Shown piece after piece: positions 17,585 through 27,196 of a stretch of DNA of 42,806 nucleotides. The notes under the pieces were generated by a model. It searched no databases and had not been told where the DNA came from. It saw nothing but the letters and a program-made list of their open reading frames with translations. This DNA comes from Flavobacteriales bacterium. GTDB taxonomy: Bacteria > Bacteroidota > Bacteroidia > Flavobacteriales > BACL11. The DNA lies in NCBI GenBank assembly GCA_014381465.1, contig JACNLP010000047.1, positions 1-42,806 of the forward strand, in the 5' to 3' direction. Position 1 is the stretch's first letter, and each line of letters starts with the position of its first letter. Both the position numbers and the translations under genes were made by a program.

Positions 17585-19675
17585 ATGAAATATTTTGTAA
17601 AAATACTATTGATAAATTTGTATTTACTTTTTGCCCTACAACTTAGTGCTCAGAGTAATAAAAGTTCAAAAACAAGAAAAGCCGACAAAGCATTTTCGGT
17701 AGAGCAATACTATAAAGCAGCTGAGCTTTATAAGAAGGCGTACAAAAAAACTAAGAACAGAGCTTTAAAAGCCGAAATCACTTTTAAACAAGCCGAATGC
17801 TACCGATTAACTGGAATTGATAGAGATGCAAAACGAGCAGAAAGCTACTACAAACGAGCAATAGAAGCCAAATATCCAGATGTAATTGTGTACTTAAGAT
17901 ATGCAGATATGTTAAAGAAAAACTCCAAATATCCTGAAGCTTTGGAGCAATATAAGAAATATGTGAAGTTAAACCCAACCGATATTAGAGGAGAAAAAGG
18001 AGTGAAATCATGCCAGTTATCAGTGGATTGGAAAACAAATCCTACAAGATACAAAGTTGCTTTAATGCCAATTATAAATTCAAGATATAGCGATTTTTCA
18101 CCAGCTTTTGGAAATAAAGAATATACAGAAATCTATTTTTCATCTTCTAGAAAAGGATCAACAGGAACTGATACTGATGAAAGAACAGGAGAGAGTTTTA
18201 TGGATATTTATAAAACTAGGATTGATAAGAAAGCCAAATGGAAATCGCCAGTAGCTGAAATGGAAACCATTAATACAGAGGCAAATGAAGGTCCAATGTA
18301 CTTAAATCAAAGAGGAAGTACAATGTATTTTACAAAATGTAAAGTAGAAAAGAAAAAACAATTAGGTTGCGAGATTTATGTATCCCAACGCAAAGGTAAG
18401 TTGTGGGCTGAAGCAAAGAAGCTTCAAATAAAAGTAGATAGTGGAATTACAGTTGGGCATCCTGCAGTTACTGAAGATGAAAGTACAATATTCTTTTCTT
18501 CTGACCAAAAGGGCGGATATGGTGGAAAAGATATTTGGGTGGTGCAGAAAATAAAGAGAAATCAGTGGAGTGAGCCAATGAATTTGGGTCCGGCAATTAA
18601 TACTGCTGGAGATGAAATGTTTCCATTTATTCATGTAGATGGTGCACTTTATTTTGCGTCAGATGGACACATAGGAATGGGAGGATTGGACATTTACAAA
18701 TCCCTGCCAGATAGTAATTTAAGCTTTACCTCTGTAGTGAATTTAAAATCACCTGTGAATTCTCCGGGAGATGATTTTGGAATGATTATTGAAAGAAAAG
18801 ACGAAAGAGGATACTTTACATCTAACCGAAAAGGAGGAAAAGGTGGGGATGATATTTACCAATTTGAACTTCCTCCACTTATTTTTACTCTGCAAGGAGT
18901 GGTTATTGATTCAAAAACAAAAGCAATTTTAACGGATGTCAATGTGCAAATTATCTCCTCTGATGGACAATCAGATGATAAAAAAACTGACAATGCAGGT
19001 TCATATAACTCTAAAATAAAACCAATTACTTCTTATGAGGTAGTTGCTTCAATGGAAGGTTATTTAAAGAAGAAGAAAACCTTAACTACTGTTGGAGTTG
19101 AGCACAATAAAGATTTTGTTGTTGATTTTGAATTAGACCCTATTGTAAAAGAAATCATTTTACCAAAAATTGAGTACGATTATGCAAAATGGGATTTGAG
19201 AGAAAAATCTATTGAAGATTTAAATTCCTTGATTTTAACACTTACCGAAAATCCAAATATTACAATAGAGTTGCGTTCGCATACTGATTATAGAGGAACG
19301 GATGCACAAAACCAAATTCTTTCCCAAAAAAGAGCAGATGCTTGTATTAATTATTTAATTGAAAATGGAATTGATACAGAAAGATTAACAGCTACAGGAA
19401 TGGGTGAAAAAGAACCTTTTGTGATGGAGCATAAGGATGGTAAATTAAAGGTAGGTAATGTCCTTACAAAACCTTTTATTGATGGGCTAAGAAGAAAAAA
19501 GCAGAAAGAACAAGCACATCAGTATAATAGAAGAACCGCCTTTAAAGTAGTAAGGCAGGATTATGTGCCAAAACCAAAAGAAGAAAAAGAGAATGGAGTA
19601 GAAGGACCAACTATTGAGTTAAAAGATCAGGAGAAAAAAGAAAATGCAAAAGATATTTCGACAGATAATAAGTAA
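17585..19675 (+). CDS. OmpA family protein with N-terminal TPR, PD40 beta-propeller and carboxypeptidase-regulatory-like domain (PorE-like architecture)
   Basis: 696 aa; signal peptide, TPR (EALEQYKKYVKLNPTD), PD40 repeats (IYFSSSRKGSTG, IFFSSDQKGGYGGKDIWV, GYFTSNRKGGKGGDDIYQ), CRD (LQGVVIDSKTKAILTDVNVQI), OmpA C-domain (IELRSHTDYRGTDAQNQILSQKRADACINYLIENGI). Confidence 0.92.
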   Translation: MKYFVKILLINLYLLFALQLSAQSNKSSKTRKADKAFSVEQYYKAAELYKKAYKKTKNRALKAEITFKQAECYRLTGIDRDAKRAESYYKRAIEAKYPDVIVYLRYADMLKKNSKYPEALEQYKKYVKLNPTDIRGEKGVKSCQLSVDWKTNPTRYKVALMPIINSRYSDFSPAFGNKEYTEIYFSSSRKGSTGTDTDERTGESFMDIYKTRIDKKAKWKSPVAEMETINTEANEGPMYLNQRGSTMYFTKCKVEKKKQLGCEIYVSQRKGKLWAEAKKLQIKVDSGITVGHPAVTEDESTIFFSSDQKGGYGGKDIWVVQKIKRNQWSEPMNLGPAINTAGDEMFPFIHVDGALYFASDGHIGMGGLDIYKSLPDSNLSFTSVVNLKSPVNSPGDDFGMIIERKDERGYFTSNRKGGKGGDDIYQFELPPLIFTLQGVVIDSKTKAILTDVNVQIISSDGQSDDKKTDNAGSYNSKIKPITSYEVVASMEGYLKKKKTLTTVGVEHNKDFVVDFELDPIVKEIILPKIEYDYAKWDLREKSIEDLNSLILTLTENPNITIELRSHTDYRGTDAQNQILSQKRADACINYLIENGIDTERLTATGMGEKEPFVMEHKDGKLKVGNVLTKPFIDGLRRKKQKEQAHQYNRRTAFKVVRQDYVPKPKEEKENGVEGPTIELKDQEKKENAKDISTDNK

Positions 19676-19691
19676 GCTAAATATAAAATAC

Positions 19692-19724
19692 AAAAAAGCA
19701 TCCTTTATTTAGGGGTGCTTTTTT
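19692..19724 (+). terminator. Intrinsic terminator after OmpA-family gene
   Basis: AAAAAAGCATCC-tttattta-GGGGTGCTTTTTT hairpin with T tract. Confidence 0.8.
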
Positions 19725-19735
19725 ATTTCAAATAA

Positions 19736-20902
19736 ATGACAACTAATAGATACAATCAAAGAGGAGTTTCGGCTGATAAAGAGGATGTACATAATGCAAT
19801 TAAAAATGTTGATAAAGGACTTTTTCCTTCTGCATTTTGCAAGATTGTCCCTGATTATTTAAGTGGTGATGAGGATTATTGTTTAATAATGCATGCTGAT
19901 GGTGCAGGAACAAAATCATCTTTAGCTTACATGTACTGGAAAGAAACAGGAGATATTTCTGTTTGGAAAGGGATTGCGCAAGATGCACTTATAATGAATA
20001 TTGATGATTTATTATGTGTAGGTTCAACTGATAATATCATGCTTTCTTCTACTATTGGGCGTAATAAATCTTTAATAAATGGTGATGTTCTTTCTCAAAT
20101 CATCAATGGGACTGAGGAGCTTTTAGCAGAATATAAAAAGTTTGGTGTAAACATCATTTCTACAGGAGGTGAAACTGCTGATGTTGGGGATTTAGTGCGT
20201 ACTATTATTGTTGATTCTACAGTGGTTGCTCGTATGAAAAGAACAGATGTAATTGATAATGCAAATATCAAAGGTGGTAATGTTATTGTTGGTTTGTCAT
20301 CTTCAGGTATGGCGAGCTATGAAACAGAATATAATGGAGGAATAGGAAGTAATGGATTAACTTCTGCTCGTCATGATGTGTTTTCAAAAGTATTAGCTGA
20401 GAAATATCCTGAAAGTTTTGATCCTTCTGTACCTATGGATTTAGTGTATTCAGGAACTAAAAAATTAACAGATGCAGTTGATGGAGCTTCTTTAGATGCT
20501 GGAAAGCTAGTGCTTTCTCCAACTAGAACTTATGCGCCAATTATTAAGGAAATTCTAGATAAATATAGAAGTCAAATAAATGGAATGGTGCACTGTAGTG
20601 GTGGAGCACAAACTAAGGTGTTACACTTTGTAAATGATGTTCATGTGATAAAGGATAATTTGTTTGATTTACCTCCTTTGTTCAAGCTGATTCAAGAAGA
20701 GTCTGCTACTGATTGGAAGGAAATGTACAAAGTATTTAATATGGGACATAGAATGGAAATTTATGTTCCTGAAGAAATTGCATTAAATATTATTGAAATT
20801 TCAAAATCCTTTAATGTAGATGCTCAAATTATTGGTAGAGTTGAAGAGTATAAAGGAAAAAAATTAACTATTAATTCCGAATTCGGAACATTTACATATT
20901 AA
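19736..20902 (+). CDS. purM: Phosphoribosylformylglycinamidine cyclo-ligase (AIR synthetase)
   Basis: 388 aa; [56 protein letters not shown] and [13 protein letters not shown]. Confidence 0.93.
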   Translation: MTTNRYNQRGVSADKEDVHNAIKNVDKGLFPSAFCKIVPDYLSGDEDYCLIMHADGAGTKSSLAYMYWKETGDISVWKGIAQDALIMNIDDLLCVGSTDNIMLSSTIGRNKSLINGDVLSQIINGTEELLAEYKKFGVNIISTGGETADVGDLVRTIIVDSTVVARMKRTDVIDNANIKGGNVIVGLSSSGMASYETEYNGGIGSNGLTSARHDVFSKVLAEKYPESFDPSVPMDLVYSGTKKLTDAVDGASLDAGKLVLSPTRTYAPIIKEILDKYRSQINGMVHCSGGAQTKVLHFVNDVHVIKDNLFDLPPLFKLIQEESATDWKEMYKVFNMGHRMEIYVPEEIALNIIEISKSFNVDAQIIGRVEEYKGKKLTINSEFGTFTY

Positions 20903-20903
20903 T

Positions 20904-21986
20904 ATGCTAGATAAATTAAGTGCGATTAATGATAGATACATGGAGGTTGAAAAACTAATTTCTTCCCCTGATGCTATGAATGATATGAAACTTTATGTTC
21001 AATTAAGTAAGGAATATAAAGATTTAGAACCAATTATTAAAGCTTATAAAGAGTACCGAGATTTAGTTGGGAATATTGCTGAGGCTAAGGAGATTTTATC
21101 TGATTCTGATGATGCTGAGATGAAAGAGATGGCAAAAATGGAGTTAGATGAAAATTTGCCAAGAAAAGACGAAATGGATGAGGAAATTAAAGTGCTTCTA
21201 ATACCGAAAGATCCTGCTGATGCAAAGAATGCTGTAATGGAAGTTAGGGCAGGAGCAGGGGGAGATGAAGCAAGTATTTTTGCTGGAGATTTGTATAGGA
21301 TGTATACTGCTTTTGCACAATCCAAAGGATGGAAAATAGAATTGGTGGATGTTGCTGATGGTACATCAGGAGGTTATAAAGAAATTATTTTTAATGTAAG
21401 TGGAGAAGATGTTTACGGTCAATTAAAGTTTGAAAGTGGAGTGCATAGGGTGCAAAGAGTTCCGCAAACAGAAACTCAAGGTAGAGTTCATACTTCTGCA
21501 GCAACTGTGATTGTATTGCCTGAGGCTGAGGAATTTGATATTGAATTAAAACCTTCCGATATTCGTAAAGATACTTACTGTTCCTCTGGTCCTGGAGGGC
21601 AATCGGTAAATACAACTTATTCTGCAGTTCGCTTAACGCATATTCCTACTGGTGTTGTTGCTCAATGTCAAGATCAAAAATCACAACATAAAAATTACGA
21701 TAAAGCATTGAAAGTATTGCGTTCTCGTATTTATGAAATTGAATTGCAAAAGAAGTTAGAAGAAGATGCAAAACATAGGAAAACTATGGTTTCCTCAGGA
21801 GATAGATCAGCAAAAATCCGTACTTATAATTATCCACAAGGAAGAGTTACCGAGCATAGAATTGGACTTACAAAATACAATTTACAAGCAACAATGGCGG
21901 GTGATATTCAGGAATTTATTGATGAATTGCAACTGGCTGAGAATGCTGAAAAACTAAAAGAAGGAACTACATCAGCAAATGAATAG
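20904..21986 (+). CDS. prfA: Peptide chain release factor 1
   Basis: 360 aa; [23 protein letters not shown] and GGQ motif [25 protein letters not shown]. Confidence 0.97.
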   Translation: MLDKLSAINDRYMEVEKLISSPDAMNDMKLYVQLSKEYKDLEPIIKAYKEYRDLVGNIAEAKEILSDSDDAEMKEMAKMELDENLPRKDEMDEEIKVLLIPKDPADAKNAVMEVRAGAGGDEASIFAGDLYRMYTAFAQSKGWKIELVDVADGTSGGYKEIIFNVSGEDVYGQLKFESGVHRVQRVPQTETQGRVHTSAATVIVLPEAEEFDIELKPSDIRKDTYCSSGPGGQSVNTTYSAVRLTHIPTGVVAQCQDQKSQHKNYDKALKVLRSRIYEIELQKKLEEDAKHRKTMVSSGDRSAKIRTYNYPQGRVTEHRIGLTKYNLQATMAGDIQEFIDELQLAENAEKLKEGTTSANE

Positions 21987-22800
21987 AGAAGAACTAATAA
22001 ATCAAATTAAATCTAAAAGGTCTTTCCTATGCATAGGTTTAGATGCTGATATTAAAAAAATACCAACTCATTTATTAGAATTTGAAGATCCAATTTTTGA
22101 ATTCAATAAACAAATTATTGATGCTACTAAGGATTTATGTGTGGCGTACAAACCCAATATTGCTTTCTATGAAAGTATGGGAGTAAGTGGTTGGAATTCT
22201 TTGCAAAAAACTTTGGATTACATTCCTAAAGATATTTTTACCATTGCAGATGCAAAAAGAGGGGATATTGGTAATACTTCAAATATGTATGCTCGTGCTT
22301 TTTTTGAAAATATGAACTTTGATTCTGTTACAGTTGCACCTTATATGGGGTCGGATTCTGTTACTCCATTTTTGGAATTTAAAGATAAATGGGCTATTGT
22401 ATTGGCGCTTACTTCTAATAAAGGAGGTTTGGATTTTCAAAAAACTGAAGATAAAAACGGAAAACAATTATTTGAGCAAGTTTTAGAAACTTCAAAACAA
22501 TGGGGTACTGATGAGAATATGATGTATGTTGTTGGAGCAACAAGAGCAGAACAGCTCTCAGAAATTAGAGAAATTATTCCAAATCACTTTTTATTAGTTC
22601 CTGGTGTTGGCGCACAAGGCGGTAATGTGCAAGATGTTGCAAAATATGGTATGAATGCTGATTGTGGACTTTTAGTTAACTCTTCTAGAGGAATTATCTA
22701 TGCAGGAATTGGTACTGATTTTGCTGAAAAAGCAAAAGTTGAGGCTCAAAAATTACAGCAAGAAATGGCTGTTATTCTAGCAGAAGCAGGAATAAAATAG
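21979..22800 (+). CDS. pyrF: Orotidine 5'-phosphate decarboxylase
   Basis: 273 aa; [50 protein letters not shown] and [11 protein letters not shown]. Overlaps prfA by 8 nt. Confidence 0.96.
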   Translation: MNREELINQIKSKRSFLCIGLDADIKKIPTHLLEFEDPIFEFNKQIIDATKDLCVAYKPNIAFYESMGVSGWNSLQKTLDYIPKDIFTIADAKRGDIGNTSNMYARAFFENMNFDSVTVAPYMGSDSVTPFLEFKDKWAIVLALTSNKGGLDFQKTEDKNGKQLFEQVLETSKQWGTDENMMYVVGATRAEQLSEIREIIPNHFLLVPGVGAQGGNVQDVAKYGMNADCGLLVNSSRGIIYAGIGTDFAEKAKVEAQKLQQEMAVILAEAGIK

Positions 22801-22801
22801 T

Positions 22802-22819
22802 CCCCTCTAATAAGAGGGG
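22802..22819. terminator. Strong hairpin between convergent pyrF and ydcF-like gene; possible terminator or dispersed palindromic element
   Basis: CCCCTCT-AATA-AGAGGGG, perfect 7-bp stem, followed by TTGGGGTGTGTTTTT. Confidence 0.65.
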
Positions 22820-22832
22820 TTGGGGTGTGTTT

Positions 22833-23585
22833 TTAAAACTTAATCCTGTACACAATATAGCCAATCCATTCATGGATAAGATTTTCCCATCTTGCTAAAA
22901 TTTCTGCTTCTGGCAGAAATAAATGATCAAAATAAAATTTTCTTTCACTCATAGAAAAATCACAAGAAAAGGAGCTAACTTTTATTCTTTGTTTTTCAAA
23001 ACATAACAATGCTCTTCTCATGTGCAAAGCAGAAGTAACTAATAAAAAATTTCCATTTTTAAAATCTCTATTTAGTATAAAAGCAGAATATTTAGCATTT
23101 TCTATAGTATTTCTGGATTCCTTTTCAATAATAATATCATTCTCGTTTATTCCAATCTCAATTAGGTATTTCTTCAAATTTGGAGATTCCCTTATATCTA
23201 ATCCTGTCATTGTACCTGTTCCTCCACTAATAAGAATTTTTTTTACAATTCCTTTTTTGTATAGCTTTATGGCATGTAGTATTCTATCCGAACTCTCATT
23301 AAATTCGAGCATATTATAGTTACCATCAAATCCTGACATTCCTCCTAAAACAATTGCTACATCATATTTTTTTTCCAAATGAGCATAAGGGGTTGGACTT
23401 ATTTCCCACACTTTCGCAATTTCATAATGAAGAAATCCATTTGTAAAAAACCAAAAAGTAAATATGGAATATAAAAGAAGTTTTTTTCTTCTTTTTTTAA
23501 AAAAAATTGATAATAATAGTAATGTAAAAACCCAAATTATTGGTTGGATTAAAAAAGAGAGTATTTTTGAGAGTATAAAAAACAT
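22833..23585 (-). CDS. YdcF family (DUF218) membrane protein
   Basis: 250 aa; two N-terminal TM helices then AIVLGGMSGFDGNYNML...KILISGGTGTMTGLDIRES...ESRNTIENAKYSAFIL...FLLVTSALHMRRALLCFEKQ. Confidence 0.92.
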   Translation of the reverse strand: MFFILSKILSFLIQPIIWVFTLLLLSIFFKKRRKKLLLYSIFTFWFFTNGFLHYEIAKVWEISPTPYAHLEKKYDVAIVLGGMSGFDGNYNMLEFNESSDRILHAIKLYKKGIVKKILISGGTGTMTGLDIRESPNLKKYLIEIGINENDIIIEKESRNTIENAKYSAFILNRDFKNGNFLLVTSALHMRRALLCFEKQRIKVSSFSCDFSMSERKFYFDHLFLPEAEILARWENLIHEWIGYIVYRIKF

Positions 23586-23631
23586 AATTTTATTTATCTT
23601 TCAAAAATAATTTTTTATTTCAATAAAACAA

Positions 23632-24900
23632 GTGAAAGAGGAGTTTTTACATCATGTCTGGAAACATCAGTTGTGGAATACAATGGATTTAAATACTATA
23701 AATAACGAAACTATTATAGTTAAAAAAATTGGACAGTACAATAGAAATTCGGGGCCTGATTTTTTGAATTCGCAAATAATTATTAATGAGCAACTTTGGG
23801 TTGGGAATGTTGAAATTCATAAAAAATCATCTGATTGGGAAAAACACAAACATCAAAATGATGCTGCTTATAATAATGTAATTTTGCATGTTGTTTTTAG
23901 GAACGACAAGAAAATCTTTGATAATAATTTAAGAGAAATACCAACTTTAGAAACACAGGGCTTAATTTCAAAAAGTTTGTTGGGAAAATATAATAATCTC
24001 AATCTTTCTAAAGCAAAAATTCCATGCAACTCATTTTTAAAAGAAATTGATATTGCTGTTTTTCAGGATTTTTCAAACCAATTAATTCTGGAAAGATTAG
24101 AAGATAAATCAAAGCTTTTATCAGAAAAGATGCAAGTAAATAAAAATGATATTGAAGCAACTTTTTATTCTCTTATTTGCAAAAGCATTGGTTTGAAAAT
24201 AAATGCTCAACCAATGGAGATTTTAAGTGAGTATTTACCATTTCAATTGGTACGAAAACATCAACACAATATCATGCAATTAACAGCTCTATTTTTTGGG
24301 GTTTCTGGTTTTTTACAAGATGATTTTACGGAAGATTATCCACAAAAATTGCAAGTAGAATTTAAATATTTAAAGCATAAATATAATCTGAAAATTATGG
24401 AAAAATCACTTTGGAAATTTTTGCGTTTACGCCCTGCATCTTTTCCAACTATTCGTCTTGCACAATTAGTAGCAATTTTTTCAAAATATCAGAACTTGGT
24501 TTCATTAATTCTGGAAGCAAAAGATAAAAAGGAACTTAAAAATATCTTTACAGTAACTCCGGATAAGTATTGGGATACACATTATACTTTTGATAATATT
24601 TCAAGAAAAATAGAAAAGAAAATAGGCGAAAAATCCATAGAGATTATAATAATAAATGCGGTAGTCCCATTACTTTATTTTTATGAAAAAAAAGACAGTA
24701 AAATAATACAAAATGCTATTGATTTTTTGAAAGATATTAAAGCGGAAAGGAACACTATTACAAAAAAGTTTTCGGAATCTGGATTGCCTATAAAATCAGC
24801 TAAAAACAGCCAAGCGATAATTCAACTTTATAATAACTATTGTTCTTTAAAAAAATGTTTAAATTGCAAGCTCGGAAAACACATACTTGGAAATGCTTAA
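23632..24900 (+). CDS. DUF2851 family protein (GTG start)
   Basis: 422 aa; KEEFLHHVWKHQLWN...GQYNRNSGPDFLNSQIIINEQLWVGNVEIHKKSSDWEKHKHQNDAAYNNVILHVVF, typical Bacteroidota DUF2851. Confidence 0.88.
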   Translation: MKEEFLHHVWKHQLWNTMDLNTINNETIIVKKIGQYNRNSGPDFLNSQIIINEQLWVGNVEIHKKSSDWEKHKHQNDAAYNNVILHVVFRNDKKIFDNNLREIPTLETQGLISKSLLGKYNNLNLSKAKIPCNSFLKEIDIAVFQDFSNQLILERLEDKSKLLSEKMQVNKNDIEATFYSLICKSIGLKINAQPMEILSEYLPFQLVRKHQHNIMQLTALFFGVSGFLQDDFTEDYPQKLQVEFKYLKHKYNLKIMEKSLWKFLRLRPASFPTIRLAQLVAIFSKYQNLVSLILEAKDKKELKNIFTVTPDKYWDTHYTFDNISRKIEKKIGEKSIEIIIINAVVPLLYFYEKKDSKIIQNAIDFLKDIKAERNTITKKFSESGLPIKSAKNSQAIIQLYNNYCSLKKCLNCKLGKHILGNA

Positions 24901-25114
24901 TTTTATTAGAAATTTTTTTGACAAACAATTTTTTGGTGTTAGTTCTTGGTGGGCAGAAAAGCTAGGAATTAAGGCATCATTTGTTCGTTTGTTTTTTATT
25001 TATGCCGCTTTCACAAACGCTATAATTGTAGTAATTTATTTGAGCATGGTTTTTATTTTAAAAGTGCGAAATCATTTCAAATACCGTAAAAGAAAGTCCG
25101 TATTCGATCTTTAA
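24893..25114 (+). CDS. PspC domain-containing protein
   Basis: WWAEKLGIKASFVRLFFIYAAFTNAIIVVIYLSMVFIL. ATG at 24893 overlaps DUF2851 stop; the track start at 24887 is a TTG. Confidence 0.82.
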   Translation: MLNFIRNFFDKQFFGVSSWWAEKLGIKASFVRLFFIYAAFTNAIIVVIYLSMVFILKVRNHFKYRKRKSVFDL

Positions 25115-25117
25115 AAA

Positions 25118-26131
25118 ATGAATAGATTTAAAATTTTTTCCAAAATTTATTTTGCTATTTTACTGCTTGTTACTATTTTTGTTTTTGGTATTTTGGGCTT
25201 TATTATCATTGAGGATTACTCCTTAAATGAGGCCTTTTACATGACGATACTTACTGTGTCAACAGTTGGTTTTAATGAGGTGCGTGAGTTAAGCTCGGAT
25301 GGAAGAATTTTTACAGCATTTCTTATCATCACAAGTTTTGGTACATTTGCGTATTCTATTTCTGCAATTACAACTTATGTACTTAGTGGAGATTTTAAAA
25401 ATTATTATAAAGATTATAGAGTGAATAAAGAAATTGAAAACATTAAAAACCATGTGGTAGTTTGTGGTTTTGGCAGAAACGGAAGGCAAGCAGCTGATAG
25501 CTTAAAATTACATAATCAGCAGTTTGTTGTTGTTGAAAAAAACTTTGAGCGAATAGAACTGATACGAAACGAAAAAACATGTCTTTTTGTAGATGGAGAT
25601 GCTACATTAGACAATACTTTAGATAAAGCTCAAATTTCTAATGCAAAAGCTTTAATTACTACTTTACCAAATGATGCTGATAATCTTTTTGTGGTTCTTT
25701 CTGCTAGACAAAAAAATCCTAATCTTACAATTATAAGTAGAGCATCACAAAATACATCTTACAATAAATTGAAAGTAGCTGGTGCAAATAATGTTATTAT
25801 GCCCGATAAAGTTGGGGGAGAACATATGGCATCTTTGGTTATTACCCCTGATGTAGTTGAGTTTTTGGATATGATTTCTGTAGGGAGTACTCATCATATT
25901 AATTTAGAAGAAATTGCTTTTAATAAATTACCAAAAGGAGATAATATCAATACTATTAGAGAGTTAAGTTCTACTTATAAAACGGGTTGTATGATAGTTG
26001 GTTTTAAAACTGCAGATGGTGAATTTGTTATCAATCCATCTGCTGATACTAAGCTTGTCCCTAACTCTAAATTATTTGTTTTAGGAAAAGCTGAGCAAAT
26101 AAATGAACTCAATAAATTTTTGAATATATAA
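25118..26131 (+). CDS. Potassium channel (2-TM pore) with RCK/TrkA-N and TrkA-C domains
   Basis: 337 aa; TM1-pore-TM2, then Rossmann HVVVCGFGRNGRQAADSL...VDGDATLDNTLDKAQISNAKALITTLPNDADNLFVVLSAR. Pore motif is TVSTVGFNEV. Confidence 0.93.
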   Translation: MNRFKIFSKIYFAILLLVTIFVFGILGFIIIEDYSLNEAFYMTILTVSTVGFNEVRELSSDGRIFTAFLIITSFGTFAYSISAITTYVLSGDFKNYYKDYRVNKEIENIKNHVVVCGFGRNGRQAADSLKLHNQQFVVVEKNFERIELIRNEKTCLFVDGDATLDNTLDKAQISNAKALITTLPNDADNLFVVLSARQKNPNLTIISRASQNTSYNKLKVAGANNVIMPDKVGGEHMASLVITPDVVEFLDMISVGSTHHINLEEIAFNKLPKGDNINTIRELSSTYKTGCMIVGFKTADGEFVINPSADTKLVPNSKLFVLGKAEQINELNKFLNI

Positions 26132-26295
26132 TGACCAAAAGACAATTTTTAGGTGTTTGTGCTTGGCTTGCCGATAAATTTGGGTTGGATGTTGGAGGAA
26201 TGAGAATTCTATTTATTGCTGCTGTTATACTTGGATTGGGTTCGCCTATTTTGATTTATTTTATTTTGTATTTAGTAAAACCTAGTGAGTATTAA
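26131..26295 (+). CDS. Second minimal PspC-domain protein (54 aa), absent from supplied ORF track
   Basis: Translation MTKRQFLGVCAWLADKFGLDVGGMRILFIAAVILGLGSPILIYFILYLVKPSEY*. ATG shares its A with the channel stop codon (TAATG). Confidence 0.85.
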   Translation: MTKRQFLGVCAWLADKFGLDVGGMRILFIAAVILGLGSPILIYFILYLVKPSEY

Positions 26296-26296
26296 T

Positions 26297-27196
26297 ATGA
26301 AAGTGCTAATTACTGGAAGTAATGGTTTGCTCGGACAAAAACTCTTACACAAATTAAGAGTGGATAATTCAGTAGAATTAATTGCAACATCAAAGGGTAA
26401 AAATAGAGTTTCTGAAAAAAAAGGCTATTCTTATTTTGATTTAGATATTACGGATGAATCAGCTGTTGCAAGAATTATTGCAATGCAAAAACCTGAAGTT
26501 GTAATCAATACTGCAGCCATGACAAATGTTGATTTATGTGAAGAAAAGAAATTGAACTGTGATGCACTAAATGTAAGTGCTGTTCAGTTTTTAGCAGATG
26601 CTTGTGTTAAAATTAATGCTCACCTTATTCATATTTCAACTGATTTTATTTTTGATGGAGAAGATGGACCTTATAAAGAGGAGGATAAGCCAAATCCACT
26701 TTCTTATTACGGATTATCTAAACTAAAATCAGAACAATTATTACAAGCACATGCAGTAAAGTGGACGATTCTTAGAACCATAATTGTATTTGGCGTAGGG
26801 GAGAATTTGAGCAAAAGCAATATTGTGCTTTGGGCAAAAGGGGCTTTAGCAAAAGGCGAATCTCTTAATATTATTGATGATCAATTCCGTGCACCAACTT
26901 TAGCTGAGGATTTGGCAGATGCTTGTATTTTGGCGGCTAAGAAAAAAGCATTTGGTGTGTTTAATGCTTCAGGAAAAGACATAATGAGTATTTATGAAAT
27001 AGTGGAACGCATTGCAAAACACTATGGATATACAACAAATAATTTAAATAAAATTAGCACTGCTACTTTAAATCAAACAGCAGGAAGACCACCTAAAACG
27101 GGTTTTATTTTAGATAAGTCCAAAGAGGTTTTAGGTTATAATCCTCATAGTTTTGAGGAGTGCTTAACCATAATAGATGAACAATTAAAAGATTAA
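26297..27196 (+). CDS. rfbD: SDR family protein, RmlD/dTDP-4-dehydrorhamnose reductase-like
   Basis: [20 protein letters not shown]...[13 protein letters not shown]...[38 protein letters not shown] 26297 preferred to GTG 26285. Confidence 0.88.
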   Translation: MKVLITGSNGLLGQKLLHKLRVDNSVELIATSKGKNRVSEKKGYSYFDLDITDESAVARIIAMQKPEVVINTAAMTNVDLCEEKKLNCDALNVSAVQFLADACVKINAHLIHISTDFIFDGEDGPYKEEDKPNPLSYYGLSKLKSEQLLQAHAVKWTILRTIIVFGVGENLSKSNIVLWAKGALAKGESLNIIDDQFRAPTLAEDLADACILAAKKKAFGVFNASGKDIMSIYEIVERIAKHYGYTTNNLNKISTATLNQTAGRPPKTGFILDKSKEVLGYNPHSFEECLTIIDEQLKD

